Assembly: GCF_024704725.1 (NCBI RefSeq)
Contig: NZ_JALIQS010000005.1
Coordinates: 308,688 to 372,687, forward strand
Source of the DNA: Shinella sp. CPCC 101442
Lineage (GTDB): Bacteria; Pseudomonadota; Alphaproteobacteria; Rhizobiales; Rhizobiaceae
Reading direction: 5' to 3'
DNA length: 64,000 nucleotides
The notes below the pieces were generated by a model that did no database searches, was not told the origin of the DNA, and was given only the letters and a program-made list of their open reading frames with translations. Position 1 is the stretch's first letter; every line of letters starts with the position of its first letter. This document shows positions 42,874 through 52,288 of this stretch, piece by piece. Both the position numbers and the translations under genes were made by a program.

Positions 42874-45800
42874 CTACTCGGCGGCGAGCGGGGAGTGGTG
42901 CACCACGGTGAAGGGTTTGCGCTCGCCGGTGTTCTTCTTCTCAAGCGTCTCGATGCGCTTTTCGAGGTCGGTGACATCGCGGCTCGTCTGGTCGGCAAGG
43001 CGGGTCAGTGCCTCCGGCTCCATGGCCAGCAGTTCCTCGTCCTTCTTGCCGACGAAGCGACCGAACAGCCAGCCGAGCAGGCGCGAAAGGTCATCCATGA
43101 TCAGGAAGAAGGAGGGAACGACGACAAGCGAGAGCACCGTCGAGACGATGATGCCGCCGATCACCGCGATCGCCATCGGCGAGCGGAACGAGCCGCCTTC
43201 GCCGACGCCGAGTGCGGAGGGCAGCATGCCTGCCGACATGGCGATCGAGGTCATGACGATCGGCCGGGCGCGCTTGCGGCCCGCTTCGATCATCGCTTCC
43301 ACGCGGTTCATGCCCCTGTGCATCATCTCGATGGCGAAATCGACGAGCAGGATCGCGTTCTTCGTCACGATGCCCATCAGCATGAGGATGCCGATGAGAA
43401 CGGGCATGGAGAGCGCGTTCTGCGTCAGGATCAGGCCGGCCGCCACGCCGCCGATGGCGAGCGGCAGCGAGAGCAGGATGGTGAAGGGCTGGATCACGTC
43501 CTTGAAGAGCAGGATCAGCACCATCAGCACCAGAAGCAGGCCGAGCAGCATGGCGTTGCCGAAGGATTGCTGCATTTCGGCCTGGATTTCCGCGTCACCG
43601 CTTTCGGCGAACTGCACGGTCGGCGGCATGTCGATGCTGGCGGCGATTTCCTTGAAGCGGGCGATTGCCGTATCGAGTGCGACGCCGGGCTTGAGGTCCG
43701 AGCCGACGGAAACGACGCGGTTTCGGTTGTGGCGCTTCACCGAGCTCGGACCTTCCGAATAGTCGATGTCGGCGACGCTCGACAGCGGTACGAACTGTCC
43801 GGCGGATGTCTGGATCTTGAGGTTCCTGATGGCGCCGAGGTCCGCGCGGAAGTCGCGGTTGACCTGGACGCGGATCGGGATCAGGCGGTCGTCCAGCGAG
43901 ACCTTGCTGAGCTGCGAGTCGATATCGCCGATGGTGGCAACGCGCACGACTTCCGAAATCTGCGCCGTGGTGATGCCAAGGCGGGCCATCTGGTCGTCAC
44001 GCGGGCGGATCTGCAATTCCGGCCGTGGCAGCGAGCCTTCCGAGCTGATGTTGGACAGGACCGGATCGGCGCGCAGCTTCGCCTCTAGCACGCCAACGGT
44101 GGCGTTGAGGTCCGCCTCGTTGTTGGAGAGCAGATTGAATGCCAGGTCGCGCTCGCCGCGGTCGTTGAGCTTGATGATGCGCACGTCGGGAATGTCGCGC
44201 AGCGTCGCGAATATTTCCTTCTCGATATCCCACTGCGGGCGCAGGCGGCCCTTGGCTTCGATCTTCGGCAGATAGGCGCCGATGACGGGGATCTTTCCGG
44301 CGACGTCGTTGACCAGCTTGTGGAGCAGTGAATGTTCCAGCTTGTCGAGGATGACCGTGACGGAGGCGCGGCGCAGTTCCAGGTCGCCCTTCGGCGAGGA
44401 GCCGCCGAGCACGAAGACGCTGGCGACGCCGTCGATGTTCTTGACTCGGTCGAAGATCTGCGTGGTCGTGCGGTCGGTATCTTCAAGCATCGCATCCGGC
44501 GGCAGCTCGACCGAGAGCACGACGCGCGAGGCGTCTTCCGGCGGCAGGAAGCTGCCGGGTACGGTGGCGAGCAGCATGACGGAGCCGATCAGGAAGGCAA
44601 AGGCGGCGAGCAGGGTGGCATAGCGCGCATACCACGTGCTTGTCGTCTTGCTGACGAGCCAGGTGTAACCACGAATGAAGGCGCCCTCCTTCTCTTCGCC
44701 GTGGCCATCCGCATCGCCGGAGCGCATGAGATAGGCCGCCATGACCGGCGTTATGAGACGCGCGACCGCGAGCGAGAAGAAGACGGCAACCGCCACCGTC
44801 AGGCCGAACTGGATGAAATACTGGCCCGGAATGCCCGGCATGAAGGAAACCGGCACGAAGACCGCGATGATGGTGAAGGTCGTCGCGATGACGGCGAGGC
44901 CGATTTCGTCGGCGGCTTCGATCGCGGCCCGGTAGGGCGTCTTGCCCATGCGGATATGCCGCGCGATGTTCTCGATCTCCACGATCGCGTCGTCGACGAG
45001 AATGCCCGTCGCCAGCGTCAATGCCAGGAACGAGACGAGGTTCAGCGAGAAGCCCATCATGTCCATGACGAAGAAGGTGGGGATCGCCGAAAGCGGCAGC
45101 GCCACGGCCGAAATCAGCGTGGCGCGCCAGTTGCGCAGGAACAGGAACACGACGAGGACCGCGAGAAGGGCCCCTTCGATCAGCGTATGCAGCGCCGCTT
45201 CGTAGTTGCCGTAGGTGAAGTAGACGCTGTCGTCGACCATCTGGATGGAGACGTCGGGATATTGCGCGCGCACCTTGGTGAGCGCCTTTTCGACGGATTC
45301 GGCCACGGTCACCTCGCTGGCGCCCTTCGAGCGGAAGACCGCGAAGGTCACGACAGGGTTACCGTTGAAGCGCGAGAAGGAGCGGGGCTCCTCATAGGTG
45401 TCGCTGACCGTGCCGATTTCGGAAAGCCGCACGAAGCGGCCGTTCGGCAGGGCGATCATCGTGTTGTTGAGCTTTTCCACCGAACGGGCGTCGCCGAGCG
45501 TGCGGATCGCCTGTTCGGCGCCGGCGATCTGGCCGCGGCCCGAACCGGCATCCGCATTCATGCTGCGGATCTGGCGGTTCACGTCGGCGGCGGAAATCCC
45601 GTAGGATTCGAGCTTGTCGGGGTTGAGGTCGACGCGCACTTCGCGGTCGGCGCCGCCAAACCGATCGATCTTGCCGATGCCGGCCTGGCCCTGCAGCGCG
45701 CGCTTGACCTTGTCGTCGACGAACCAGGAAAGCTCCTCGAGCGTCATGTTCGGCGAAGAGACGGCGAAGGTCTGGATTGCCTGTCCCTCGACGTCGATCT

Positions 45801-46188
45801 TGGTGACGACGGGCTCGTCGACGGAGGCCGGCAGGTCGCTGCGGATACGGTCGATCGCGTCCTTGACGTCCTGGAGGGCCTGGTTGGTCGGCTTTTCAAT
45901 CTCGAAGAGAACCGAGGTCACCGAACTGCCGTCCGTGACGGTCGACATGATGTCGTCGACGCCCTCGATGCCGGCGACAGCATCCTCGATTTCCTTGGTG
46001 ACCTGGACCTCGAGCTCGGCCGGGGCGGCACCGCTCTGGCTCACGCTGATGGCGATGATCGGCACGTCGATATTGGGGAAGCGCGTGATGGGCAGCGCAA
46101 AGAATGACGACACGCCGACATAGATCAGCAGGAAAAACGCGAGCAGCGGCGCAATCGGATTGCGAATGGACCAAGCTGAAAAGTTCAT
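42874..46188 (-). CDS. RND-family multidrug efflux permease (HAE1 type)
   Basis: A 1104-residue inner-membrane pump. N-terminal MNFSAWSIRNPIAPLLAFFLL and FPNIDVPIIAISVSQSGAAP are typical of the family. The TM4 aspartate pair is in GILVDDAIVEIENI and the TM10 lysine in GIVTKNAILLVDFA, so the proton relay looks standard, unlike the pump at 12576. A C-terminal cytoplasmic tail of about 70 residues holds a short coiled coil (RDVTDLEKRIETLEKK). GGGGAC precedes the ATG. Substrate unknown. Confidence 0.93.
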   Translation of the reverse strand: MNFSAWSIRNPIAPLLAFFLLIYVGVSSFFALPITRFPNIDVPIIAISVSQSGAAPAELEVQVTKEIEDAVAGIEGVDDIMSTVTDGSSVTSVLFEIEKPTNQALQDVKDAIDRIRSDLPASVDEPVVTKIDVEGQAIQTFAVSSPNMTLEELSWFVDDKVKRALQGQAGIGKIDRFGGADREVRVDLNPDKLESYGISAADVNRQIRSMNADAGSGRGQIAGAEQAIRTLGDARSVEKLNNTMIALPNGRFVRLSEIGTVSDTYEEPRSFSRFNGNPVVTFAVFRSKGASEVTVAESVEKALTKVRAQYPDVSIQMVDDSVYFTYGNYEAALHTLIEGALLAVLVVFLFLRNWRATLISAVALPLSAIPTFFVMDMMGFSLNLVSFLALTLATGILVDDAIVEIENIARHIRMGKTPYRAAIEAADEIGLAVIATTFTIIAVFVPVSFMPGIPGQYFIQFGLTVAVAVFFSLAVARLITPVMAAYLMRSGDADGHGEEKEGAFIRGYTWLVSKTTSTWYARYATLLAAFAFLIGSVMLLATVPGSFLPPEDASRVVLSVELPPDAMLEDTDRTTTQIFDRVKNIDGVASVFVLGGSSPKGDLELRRASVTVILDKLEHSLLHKLVNDVAGKIPVIGAYLPKIEAKGRLRPQWDIEKEIFATLRDIPDVRIIKLNDRGERDLAFNLLSNNEADLNATVGVLEAKLRADPVLSNISSEGSLPRPELQIRPRDDQMARLGITTAQISEVVRVATIGDIDSQLSKVSLDDRLIPIRVQVNRDFRADLGAIRNLKIQTSAGQFVPLSSVADIDYSEGPSSVKRHNRNRVVSVGSDLKPGVALDTAIARFKEIAASIDMPPTVQFAESGDAEIQAEMQQSFGNAMLLGLLLVLMVLILLFKDVIQPFTILLSLPLAIGGVAAGLILTQNALSMPVLIGILMLMGIVTKNAILLVDFAIEMMHRGMNRVEAMIEAGRKRARPIVMTSIAMSAGMLPSALGVGEGGSFRSPMAIAVIGGIIVSTVLSLVVVPSFFLIMDDLSRLLGWLFGRFVGKKDEELLAMEPEALTRLADQTSRDVTDLEKRIETLEKKNTGERKPFTVVHHSPLAAE

Positions 46189-46260
46189 GTCCCCAAAGTC
46201 CTTGTAGAGAGACCAGACGGTATTCGGGCTCCGGCCCCTCCCGGATCACCCGCCATGTCA

Positions 46261-46300
46261 CCGGGCGCCCCCGCCCGGCATTCACGCCGCCGCAGCGGCG
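46261..46300 (-). repeat. Two intercistronic hairpins between adaptor and RND pump genes
   Basis: CCGGGCG-N4-CGCCCGG at 46261-46278 and CGCCGC-CGCA-GCGGCG at 46285-46300. They fill part of the 120-bp gap and have no T run, so they may set the ratio of adaptor to pump mRNA instead of ending transcription. Confidence 0.5.
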
Positions 46301-46308
46301 CCTTCACG

Positions 46309-47517
46309 TCATTTCGTCGCCGAGGCCTGTTCGGCATGCACCGGGTTGACCTTGTCGCCATCGCGCACATAGGCGCCGGCCTTGGCCACCACCTCGTCAC
46401 CGGCCGCAAGGCCGCTGACGATCTCGATGACCTGGCCGTCCTGGATGCCGGTCTCGACCGAAACCAGTTTGACGACGCCATTCTCGACCTTGCGGGCTAC
46501 CGTCTTGCCATCGGAAGTCGTGATCGCCGAGAGCGGCAGCACGATGCCTTCGCGCTCCTCAACGACGATCTCGGCGCTGGCGAACATGCCGGCGCGAGCC
46601 TTGCCCGGCTCGTCGAAGCGGATATAGACGCGGCCGAGGCGGCTTTGCGGGTCGAGCGTCGGCTCGACGAGTCGGATCGTGCCCGTGAGGGACGCAGCGC
46701 CGCCGGCAAGCTTGACCGTCGCCTTCTGGCCGGATGCGAGCTTGAGCACGGTATCTTCCGAGACATCGGCTTTCAGCTCGATCTCGCCGTCACGGATGAC
46801 GGTGAAGAGCGGCGAACCGGCGCCGCTGGCGATCGCACCGACCTTGGCCGTGCGGGCGGAAACGACACCTGCAACCGGCGACTTCACGGCGGTTCGCGCC
46901 AACTTCAGGGCGATGTCGTCGATCTGGGTTTCCGCCACCTTGATGTCGGCCTCCGAGACGGCGACCGCCTGTTCGGCGGAGTTGACGCGGGCCAGCGCCG
47001 CATCAGCCGATGCAACCGCCTGATCGGCCGATGCCTGCGACTGTGAGCCGGATTTGACAAGCTTCAAGGCGCGGTCACGAACCCGAACGGTTTCATCGGC
47101 GTTGGCCTTGGCCTCGACGAGCTGCGCCTTGATCTGCTCCAGCGCGGCCTTCGCCTTGGCCAGCGAAGCCTCGTTCTGACTTCTCTGCAGCACGAGGGTG
47201 TCGTCGTTCAGCGTGGCGAGCGTGCCCTCCGCCTTGACCGTGTCGCCGACATCGGCGGCCAGCGTGCGGATGGAGAGGCCATCGACCAGCGGCACCACAT
47301 AGACTTCCTCGACCGCCTGCACCGTGCCGGTCGCGATGACGCGGTCGACGATGGTGCGCGCCTCGGCGGCGCTGACGACGATTGCCGGAAGATTCTGGGT
47401 CTGCTGCTGCGTTTCGCCGGTCTGGGTTGCCGCATCGGCGGCAAAGGCAACGACCGGCGTGACCGTCATGAAAACCGCGACGGAAAAAGAGAGAACTTTC
47501 CTGTGTCCAGAAGCCAT
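46309..47517 (-). CDS. RND efflux periplasmic adaptor
   Basis: A 402-residue membrane-fusion protein with a signal peptide (MASGHRKVLSFSVAVFMTVTPVVAFAADA). Lipoyl halves (VYVVPLVDGLSIRTLAADVGDTV and VKSPVAGVVSARTAKVGAIA) flank a long helical hairpin (about residues 105-200). It is the partner of the RND pump 120 bp downstream. The frame extends to 47646 but only the 47517 start gives a signal peptide. No regulator or outer-membrane gene is adjacent. Confidence 0.9.
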   Translation of the reverse strand: MASGHRKVLSFSVAVFMTVTPVVAFAADAATQTGETQQQTQNLPAIVVSAAEARTIVDRVIATGTVQAVEEVYVVPLVDGLSIRTLAADVGDTVKAEGTLATLNDDTLVLQRSQNEASLAKAKAALEQIKAQLVEAKANADETVRVRDRALKLVKSGSQSQASADQAVASADAALARVNSAEQAVAVSEADIKVAETQIDDIALKLARTAVKSPVAGVVSARTAKVGAIASGAGSPLFTVIRDGEIELKADVSEDTVLKLASGQKATVKLAGGAASLTGTIRLVEPTLDPQSRLGRVYIRFDEPGKARAGMFASAEIVVEEREGIVLPLSAITTSDGKTVARKVENGVVKLVSVETGIQDGQVIEIVSGLAAGDEVVAKAGAYVRDGDKVNPVHAEQASATK

Positions 47518-47822
47518 AGGCCGAACTTTCCCAAAAGCATGACTTGTATGATCTTGATCCGGGCGTTCTTTTTGATTTTCCGGATCTATTCCTGCCAGTA
47601 TGGCGGACACGGAAACGGCAATGCCGGCCTCTCCCAGGTTTCCCACTGTGCGGTCTATGTAATTGGCGCCCGTCAGCCTTACAAGAGGTAACGGAATGGT
47701 GCCTCATTATTTTATGCGTTTGGCTTTTCCATGGCAATCGCGACAGGACGCCGCAGTTTTGGCGCCCAAAACAAAACGTGCGGAGCCGGGGCCCCGCACG
47801 TCGATGTCGTTTGGCGATGCGA
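47518..47822. other. 305-bp region between efflux adaptor and ABC binding-protein genes
   Basis: It carries the terminator of the binding-protein operon at 47767-47801 and, nearer 47518, the promoter region of the efflux operon. A partial inverted repeat TTAC-N5-GTAA lies at about 47678-47690. No gene is visible. Confidence 0.5.
47767..47801 (-). terminator. Terminator after the ABC substrate-binding protein gene
   Basis: ACGTGCGG (47776-47783) pairs with CCGCACGT (47794-47801). On the minus strand the stem is followed by TTTTGTTTT. Confidence 0.8.
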
Positions 47823-48815
47823 CTACTTCAGCGCTTCGTCGGTGACCTCATGCGTCCAGGCGCCTACCGGCTCCTTGGAGATGACGGGGTCGGAGCCGCC
47901 GGCGAGCAGCGAAGCGACGGTGCGCTTGTAATCCGCCTCGTCGAGCGCGCCGTTGGAGCCGGCGGTCAGCTTGGCGACTTCGCCCATCATGCGCTTCTGG
48001 TGGGCTTCGGTCTGCGCGCCGGTCGAGTCGTTCTCAAGAACGATGCCAGCGGCTTCGTCCGGATGCTCCTCGGCATATTTCCAGCCCTTCATGGAAGCGC
48101 GCACGAACTTGACCATCTTTTCCTTGAAGGCCGGGTCCTTGAGCTTGTCTTCCAGCACGTAGAGGCCGTCTTCCAGCGTGGCGACGCCCTGATCCTCGTA
48201 CTTGAAGGTCACGAGGTCCTCCGGCTTGATGCCGGCATCGAGAACCTGACCGTATTCGTTATAGGTCATGGTGGAGATGCAGGCGGCCTGCTTCTGGATC
48301 AGCGGATCGACGTTGAAGCCCTGCTTGAGCACGGTCACGCCTTCCGGCCCGCCATCGGTCGGGATTTTCAGGTGGCTCATCCAGGAGAGGAAGGGGTATT
48401 CGTTGCCGAAGAACCAGACGCCGAGCGTCTTGCCCTTGAAGTCTTCCGGACCCTTGACGCCGGATTCCTTCAGGCAGGTCAGCATCATGCCCGAGGATTT
48501 GAACGGCTGGGCGATGTTGACGAGCGCCACGCCCTTTTCGCGGGTGGCGAGCGCTGACGGCATCCAGTCGACGATAACGTCGGCGCCACCGCCGGCGATC
48601 ACCTGCGCGGGAGCGATGTCAGGTCCACCCGGCTTGATTTCGACGTCGAGGCCTTCCTCCTCGTAGAACCCCTTGTCCTTGGCGACATAGTAGCCGCCGA
48701 ACTGGGCCTGGGTCACCCATTTCAGCTGGAGTGTCACCTTGTCTGCGGCTTCGGCCTGGAACGCGGCAAGCGAGAAGGCGCTTGCCAGCAACATCGATGC
48801 AATCGTCTTTTTCAT
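47823..48815 (-). CDS. NMT1/ThiY-type ABC substrate-binding protein, pyrimidine locus
   Basis: A 330-residue periplasmic protein with signal MKKTIASMLLASAFSLAAFQAEA. VTLQLKWVTQAQFGGYYVAKDKGFYEEEGLDV is the NMT1/THI5-like signature shared by binding proteins for pyrimidine-like and riboflavin/thiamine precursors. It is the last gene of a five-gene ABC operon beside the dihydropyrimidinase operon. Import of a pyrimidine or its reduced form is the likely role, by context. Confidence 0.88.
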   Translation of the reverse strand: MKKTIASMLLASAFSLAAFQAEAADKVTLQLKWVTQAQFGGYYVAKDKGFYEEEGLDVEIKPGGPDIAPAQVIAGGGADVIVDWMPSALATREKGVALVNIAQPFKSSGMMLTCLKESGVKGPEDFKGKTLGVWFFGNEYPFLSWMSHLKIPTDGGPEGVTVLKQGFNVDPLIQKQAACISTMTYNEYGQVLDAGIKPEDLVTFKYEDQGVATLEDGLYVLEDKLKDPAFKEKMVKFVRASMKGWKYAEEHPDEAAGIVLENDSTGAQTEAHQKRMMGEVAKLTAGSNGALDEADYKRTVASLLAGGSDPVISKEPVGAWTHEVTDEALK

Positions 48816-48839
48816 GTCAGTTCCCTCTTTTTCTTTGTT

Positions 48840-49709
48840 TTACGCCTGTCCACCGCGGACAGACGGATGCCAGAACGTGACGATCCGCTCGATGAGCGCA
48901 ACCGCCCCGTAGAAGGCGGAGCCAGCCACCGCGGCAACCGCGATTTCGGCCCAGACCATGTCGACATTCATGCGGCCCACTTCCGTGGAAATCCGGAAGC
49001 CCATGCCGACGATGGGGGTTCCGAAGAATTCCGCCACGATGGCGCCGATGAGCGCGAGCGTGGAGTTGATCTTGAGTGCATTGAAGATGAAGGGCCAGGC
49101 GGCGGGAAGCCTGAGCTTGACCAACGTCTGGAACCAGTCTGCGGCATAGGTGCGCATCAGGTCGCGTTCCATGTGGCTTGTCGCGGCGAGACCCGAGACG
49201 GTGTTCACCAGCATGGGGAAGAAGGTCATGATGACGACGACGGCAACCTTGGATTGCCAGTCGAAGCCGAACCACATGACCATGATAGGGGCGACGCCGA
49301 TGACCGGCAGCGCCGAGACGAAATTGCCGAGCGGCAGCAGGCCCTTCTGCAGGAAGGGCGAGCGGTCGATGAGGATGGCGACGAGAAAGCCGAGGCCGCA
49401 GCCGAGCGCATAGCCCGTGATCACGGATTTCAGGAATGTCTGGCGGAAATCCGCCCAGAGCGTCGGCAGCGAGCTGATCAGCCGGGCCCAGATCATGCTC
49501 GGCGGCGGCAGCAGCACGGAGGGCACGTTGAAGCCGCGCACGATGCCTTCCCACAGCACGAGAATGGTCGCGCCGAAGATCAGCGGCACGGCGATACGCG
49601 CCGCGCGGTCGGCCGCGGGGCTCAGGAATTTGCGGCGAACCAGCCATTCGTTGAAGGCCCAGGCGGCGAGCCAGAAGACGATGGCCGCAAAGAGAATGGA
49701 AAGGTTCAT
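48840..49709 (-). CDS. ABC transporter permease (first of two), pyrimidine locus
   Basis: A 289-residue BPD_transp_1 permease with about seven membrane segments. The EAA-type loop is at DLMRTYAADWFQTLVKLRLPAAWPFIFNALK. It overlaps the second permease gene by ATGA. Its N-terminal segment (ILFAAIVFWLAAWAFNEWL) is an extra hydrophobic stretch. Confidence 0.9.
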   Translation of the reverse strand: MNLSILFAAIVFWLAAWAFNEWLVRRKFLSPAADRAARIAVPLIFGATILVLWEGIVRGFNVPSVLLPPPSMIWARLISSLPTLWADFRQTFLKSVITGYALGCGLGFLVAILIDRSPFLQKGLLPLGNFVSALPVIGVAPIMVMWFGFDWQSKVAVVVIMTFFPMLVNTVSGLAATSHMERDLMRTYAADWFQTLVKLRLPAAWPFIFNALKINSTLALIGAIVAEFFGTPIVGMGFRISTEVGRMNVDMVWAEIAVAAVAGSAFYGAVALIERIVTFWHPSVRGGQA

Positions 49710-50590
49710 GCCCGTGCCCCCATGCGCTTGAGTACGAGGGTGTGGGCGAAGCCGACGACGATGACGAGCAGCGCGGCAACCGCCGCCGCCATGAAGAGCG
49801 CCGCCCAGATCTGCACCGTCTGGCCGTAGTAGGATCCGGCCAGCAGGCGCGCGCCGAGGCCCGCGACGGCGCCGGTCGGCAGTTCGCCGACGATGGCGCC
49901 GACGAGCGAGATGGCGATCGCCACCTTCAGCGACGTGAAGAGGTAAGGCATGGAGGAGGGCCAGCGCAGCTTCCAGAAGGTCTGGGCGGCGGAGGCATTG
50001 TAGGTGTGCATCAGGTCGAGCTGGATCTGCTCGGGACTGCGCAAGCCCTTCACCATGCCGACGACAACCGGGAAGAAGGACAGATAGGTCGAGATCAGCG
50101 CCTTGGGCATCAGGCCGGAAACACCCACGGCGTTCAGCACGACGATGATCATCGGGGCGATGGCGAGGATGGGGATCGTCTGGCTGGCGATGACCCAGGG
50201 CATCAGCGACCGGTCCATGGCGCGGTTGTGCACGATGGCGATGGCGAGGAGGATGCCGAGCACGCCGCCCATGCCGAAGCCCATCAAGGTTGCCGAGAGC
50301 GTAACCCAGGCGTGGTAGACCAGGCTGCGCTTCGAGGTGATCGCCTTGTTGAAGGTCGTGTCCCAGAGTTCAGCGAAAACCTGGTGCGGTGCCGGCAGAA
50401 CGGGCCGTTCCTGCGCCATCGTCTTCGGCAGCAATTCGGTGAAGCTGATCGTCGTTCCTGCGCGTGCGGCGGTGTCGCGCTCGAAGGGCGTATTCAGCAC
50501 CACGACGAAGACATACCAGAGGGCAAGCAGGGCGAGCACGACGGTGCCGACGGGAAGAAGGCGGTCTTTGAGAAAACTTGCCTCTCCCAT
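49706..50590 (-). CDS. ABC transporter permease (second of two), pyrimidine locus
   Basis: A 294-residue BPD_transp_1 permease. The coupling loop is DLMHTYNASAAQTFWKLRWPSSMPYLFTSLK, clearly related to the first permease (shared S/AxxxLxKLRxPxxxPxxFxxLK pattern). Two different permeases with one ATPase and one binding protein suggest a heterodimeric channel. An unusually long periplasmic loop follows the first membrane segment. Confidence 0.9.
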   Translation of the reverse strand: MGEASFLKDRLLPVGTVVLALLALWYVFVVVLNTPFERDTAARAGTTISFTELLPKTMAQERPVLPAPHQVFAELWDTTFNKAITSKRSLVYHAWVTLSATLMGFGMGGVLGILLAIAIVHNRAMDRSLMPWVIASQTIPILAIAPMIIVVLNAVGVSGLMPKALISTYLSFFPVVVGMVKGLRSPEQIQLDLMHTYNASAAQTFWKLRWPSSMPYLFTSLKVAIAISLVGAIVGELPTGAVAGLGARLLAGSYYGQTVQIWAALFMAAAVAALLVIVVGFAHTLVLKRMGARA

Positions 50591-50593
50591 GGC

Positions 50594-50929
50594 TCAGCTC
50601 CGCGCCGTGGTCGGCATCAGCATCAGCCCCATGGCAAGGATGCCGAGGCCGACCCCGGCAAGTTGCGTGCTGCTCAACCGCTCTCCGAAGAAGATGAAGG
50701 CGATGACGTTGATCAGCAACAGCTGGGTGATGGCGGAAAGTGAGATGGCAAGCCCGAGCCCACCCTCCCGCATCAGCTTCAGCATCATCAGGTTGCCGAC
50801 GATGTAGAGCGCCATGGAGAGCAGGAGATAGAGGATGTTCGTGGTGCCGACATAGGCGCGCGAAGAGGTTGCCGCGCCAATGAAGACGGCGGTCGCACCG
50901 AACAGCCAGAGCATGTAGGAGAGCTTCAT
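50594..50929 (-). CDS. Four-helix SMR/EamA-like small membrane protein
   Basis: A 111-residue protein (MKLSYMLWLFGATAVF...) with four membrane segments and ends like the SMR or half-EamA fold (FFGERLSSTQLAGVGLGILAMGLMLM). It lacks the membrane-embedded glutamate that EmrE-type pumps need in the first helix. Its start codon overlaps the ATPase stop (TGATG) and it ends 3 bp before the next permease, so it is made as part of the transporter operon. A role as an accessory subunit or a separate exporter/importer is open. Confidence 0.8.
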   Translation of the reverse strand: MKLSYMLWLFGATAVFIGAATSSRAYVGTTNILYLLLSMALYIVGNLMMLKLMREGGLGLAISLSAITQLLLINVIAFIFFGERLSSTQLAGVGLGILAMGLMLMPTTARS

Positions 50930-51732
50930 CAGGCGTGCTCCTCGTAGCTGTGGCCGGCACGCAGGCCCTCGCGCACGCGGTGGGCGATTTCGAGGAATTC
51001 CGGTGTCTCGCGAATGCCGAGCGGGCGTTCCCTGGGCAAGGGGGATTCGATGATATCGGTGACGCGGCCGGGGCGCGGGCTCATGACGACGATCTTCGTC
51101 GAAAGGTAGACGGCTTCCGGGATCGAATGCGTGACGAAACAGATCGTCTTGTTGGTGCGTGCCCAGAGCTCGAGGAGCTGCTCGTTGAGATGATCGCGCA
51201 CGATCTCGTCGAGCGCGCCGAAGGGTTCGTCCATCAGCAGAAGATCGGCGTCGAAGGCCAGTGCACGCGCAATGGAGGCGCGCTGCTGCATGCCGCCGGA
51301 GAGCTGCCACGGGTACTTCTTGTCGAAACCGGTGAGATTGACGAGGTCGAGCGTGCGCGCGATGCGCGCCTGCTGGTCGGCTTTCGAGTAACCCATGATT
51401 TCCAGCGGAAGCGCGATGTTCTTCTCGATCGTACGCCAGGGATAGAGGGCGGCAGCCTGGAAGACATAGCCATAGGCGCGCTGCCTGCGGGCTTCTTCCG
51501 GCGTGAGGCCGTTGACGGTGATCGTGCCGGAGGTCGGCTTTTCGAGATCGGCGATGACGCGCAGAAAGGTCGTCTTGCCGCAGCCCGACGGGCCGATGAA
51601 AGAGACGAAATCACCCTTTTCGACATTGAGATTGACACCGGTCAGCGCAGTGACAGGGCCATCGGCGGTCTGGAAAGTGAGGCCGAGATCCTTTGCGGAG
51701 ACGACGGTATTCGCTGGGGCCATGCTCATCAT
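50929..51732 (-). CDS. ABC transporter ATPase (NitT/TauT type), pyrimidine locus
   Basis: A 267-residue ATPase with Walker A GPSGCGKTT, signature LSGGMQQRASIARAL and Walker B LLLMDEPFGALDE, and FVTHSIPEAVYLSTKIVVMSPRPG as in nitrate/taurine/pyrimidine-type importers. It is the first gene of the operon ATPase-SMR-permease-permease-binding protein, divergent from the cupin gene. Confidence 0.93.
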   Translation of the reverse strand: MMSMAPANTVVSAKDLGLTFQTADGPVTALTGVNLNVEKGDFVSFIGPSGCGKTTFLRVIADLEKPTSGTITVNGLTPEEARRQRAYGYVFQAAALYPWRTIEKNIALPLEIMGYSKADQQARIARTLDLVNLTGFDKKYPWQLSGGMQQRASIARALAFDADLLLMDEPFGALDEIVRDHLNEQLLELWARTNKTICFVTHSIPEAVYLSTKIVVMSPRPGRVTDIIESPLPRERPLGIRETPEFLEIAHRVREGLRAGHSYEEHA

Positions 51733-51842
51733 CTTTCGGCGCCTCGCGCGGCGCGGTTTTCGGCAGACTGCATGTCCCTTCCCGGCATTGCAATCGGCAT
51801 TGTCTGCGGTATCACTTTGGGCACGGAATTCTTTCGGGGGAC

Positions 51843-52262
51843 ATGAAAATGACGGGTGAAATGAAAGCCGAATGCCGGATCGTGCGTCCGGGCAGCACCT
51901 ATGACGGCAAGCAGGGGTTCAGCTATTTCGAGGGCATTGCCCGCGAGAGCGTGGGGGCTTCCGGCATCTGCATGCATCTTCTGACGATCCCGCCGGGCGG
52001 ACGAGCGAAGGCCCACATGCATGAGCGCCACGAGACGGCGATCTACATGCTCTCCGGAGAGGCGCATACCTGGTATGGCGAGCGGCTGGAGAACCACATC
52101 ATCGTCAAGGCGGGTGAGATGTTCTACATTCCCGCCGGTATGCCGCATCTGCCTGCCAATCTTTCCGGTGAGCCGGCATCTGCCGTTATCGCCCGGACAG
52201 ATCCCCACGAGCAGGAGAGCGTGGTGCTTCTGCCGCATCTCGAGGCGCTGGTTCCGGCTTGA
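51843..52262 (+). CDS. Cupin-domain protein
   Basis: A 139-residue single cupin. Motif 1 is complete (GGRAKAHMHERHETAIYMLSG, with His-x-His and Glu), and so is motif 2 (GEMFYIPAGMPHLPAN), so a metal site is expected. GGGGGAC precedes the ATG. It is divergent from the ABC operon and the only plus-strand gene in this part. Function unknown; the context suggests handling of a pyrimidine breakdown intermediate, but that is weak. Confidence 0.85.
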   Translation: MKMTGEMKAECRIVRPGSTYDGKQGFSYFEGIARESVGASGICMHLLTIPPGGRAKAHMHERHETAIYMLSGEAHTWYGERLENHIIVKAGEMFYIPAGMPHLPANLSGEPASAVIARTDPHEQESVVLLPHLEALVPA

Positions 52263-52288
52263 AGACCGGTATGCCGGATGCGTGACAC

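Noticed and set aside
44332..46107. A 591-codon plus-strand frame opposite the second RND pump
   Set aside because: Antisense shadow; it is rich in charged residues and covers a clear RND gene.
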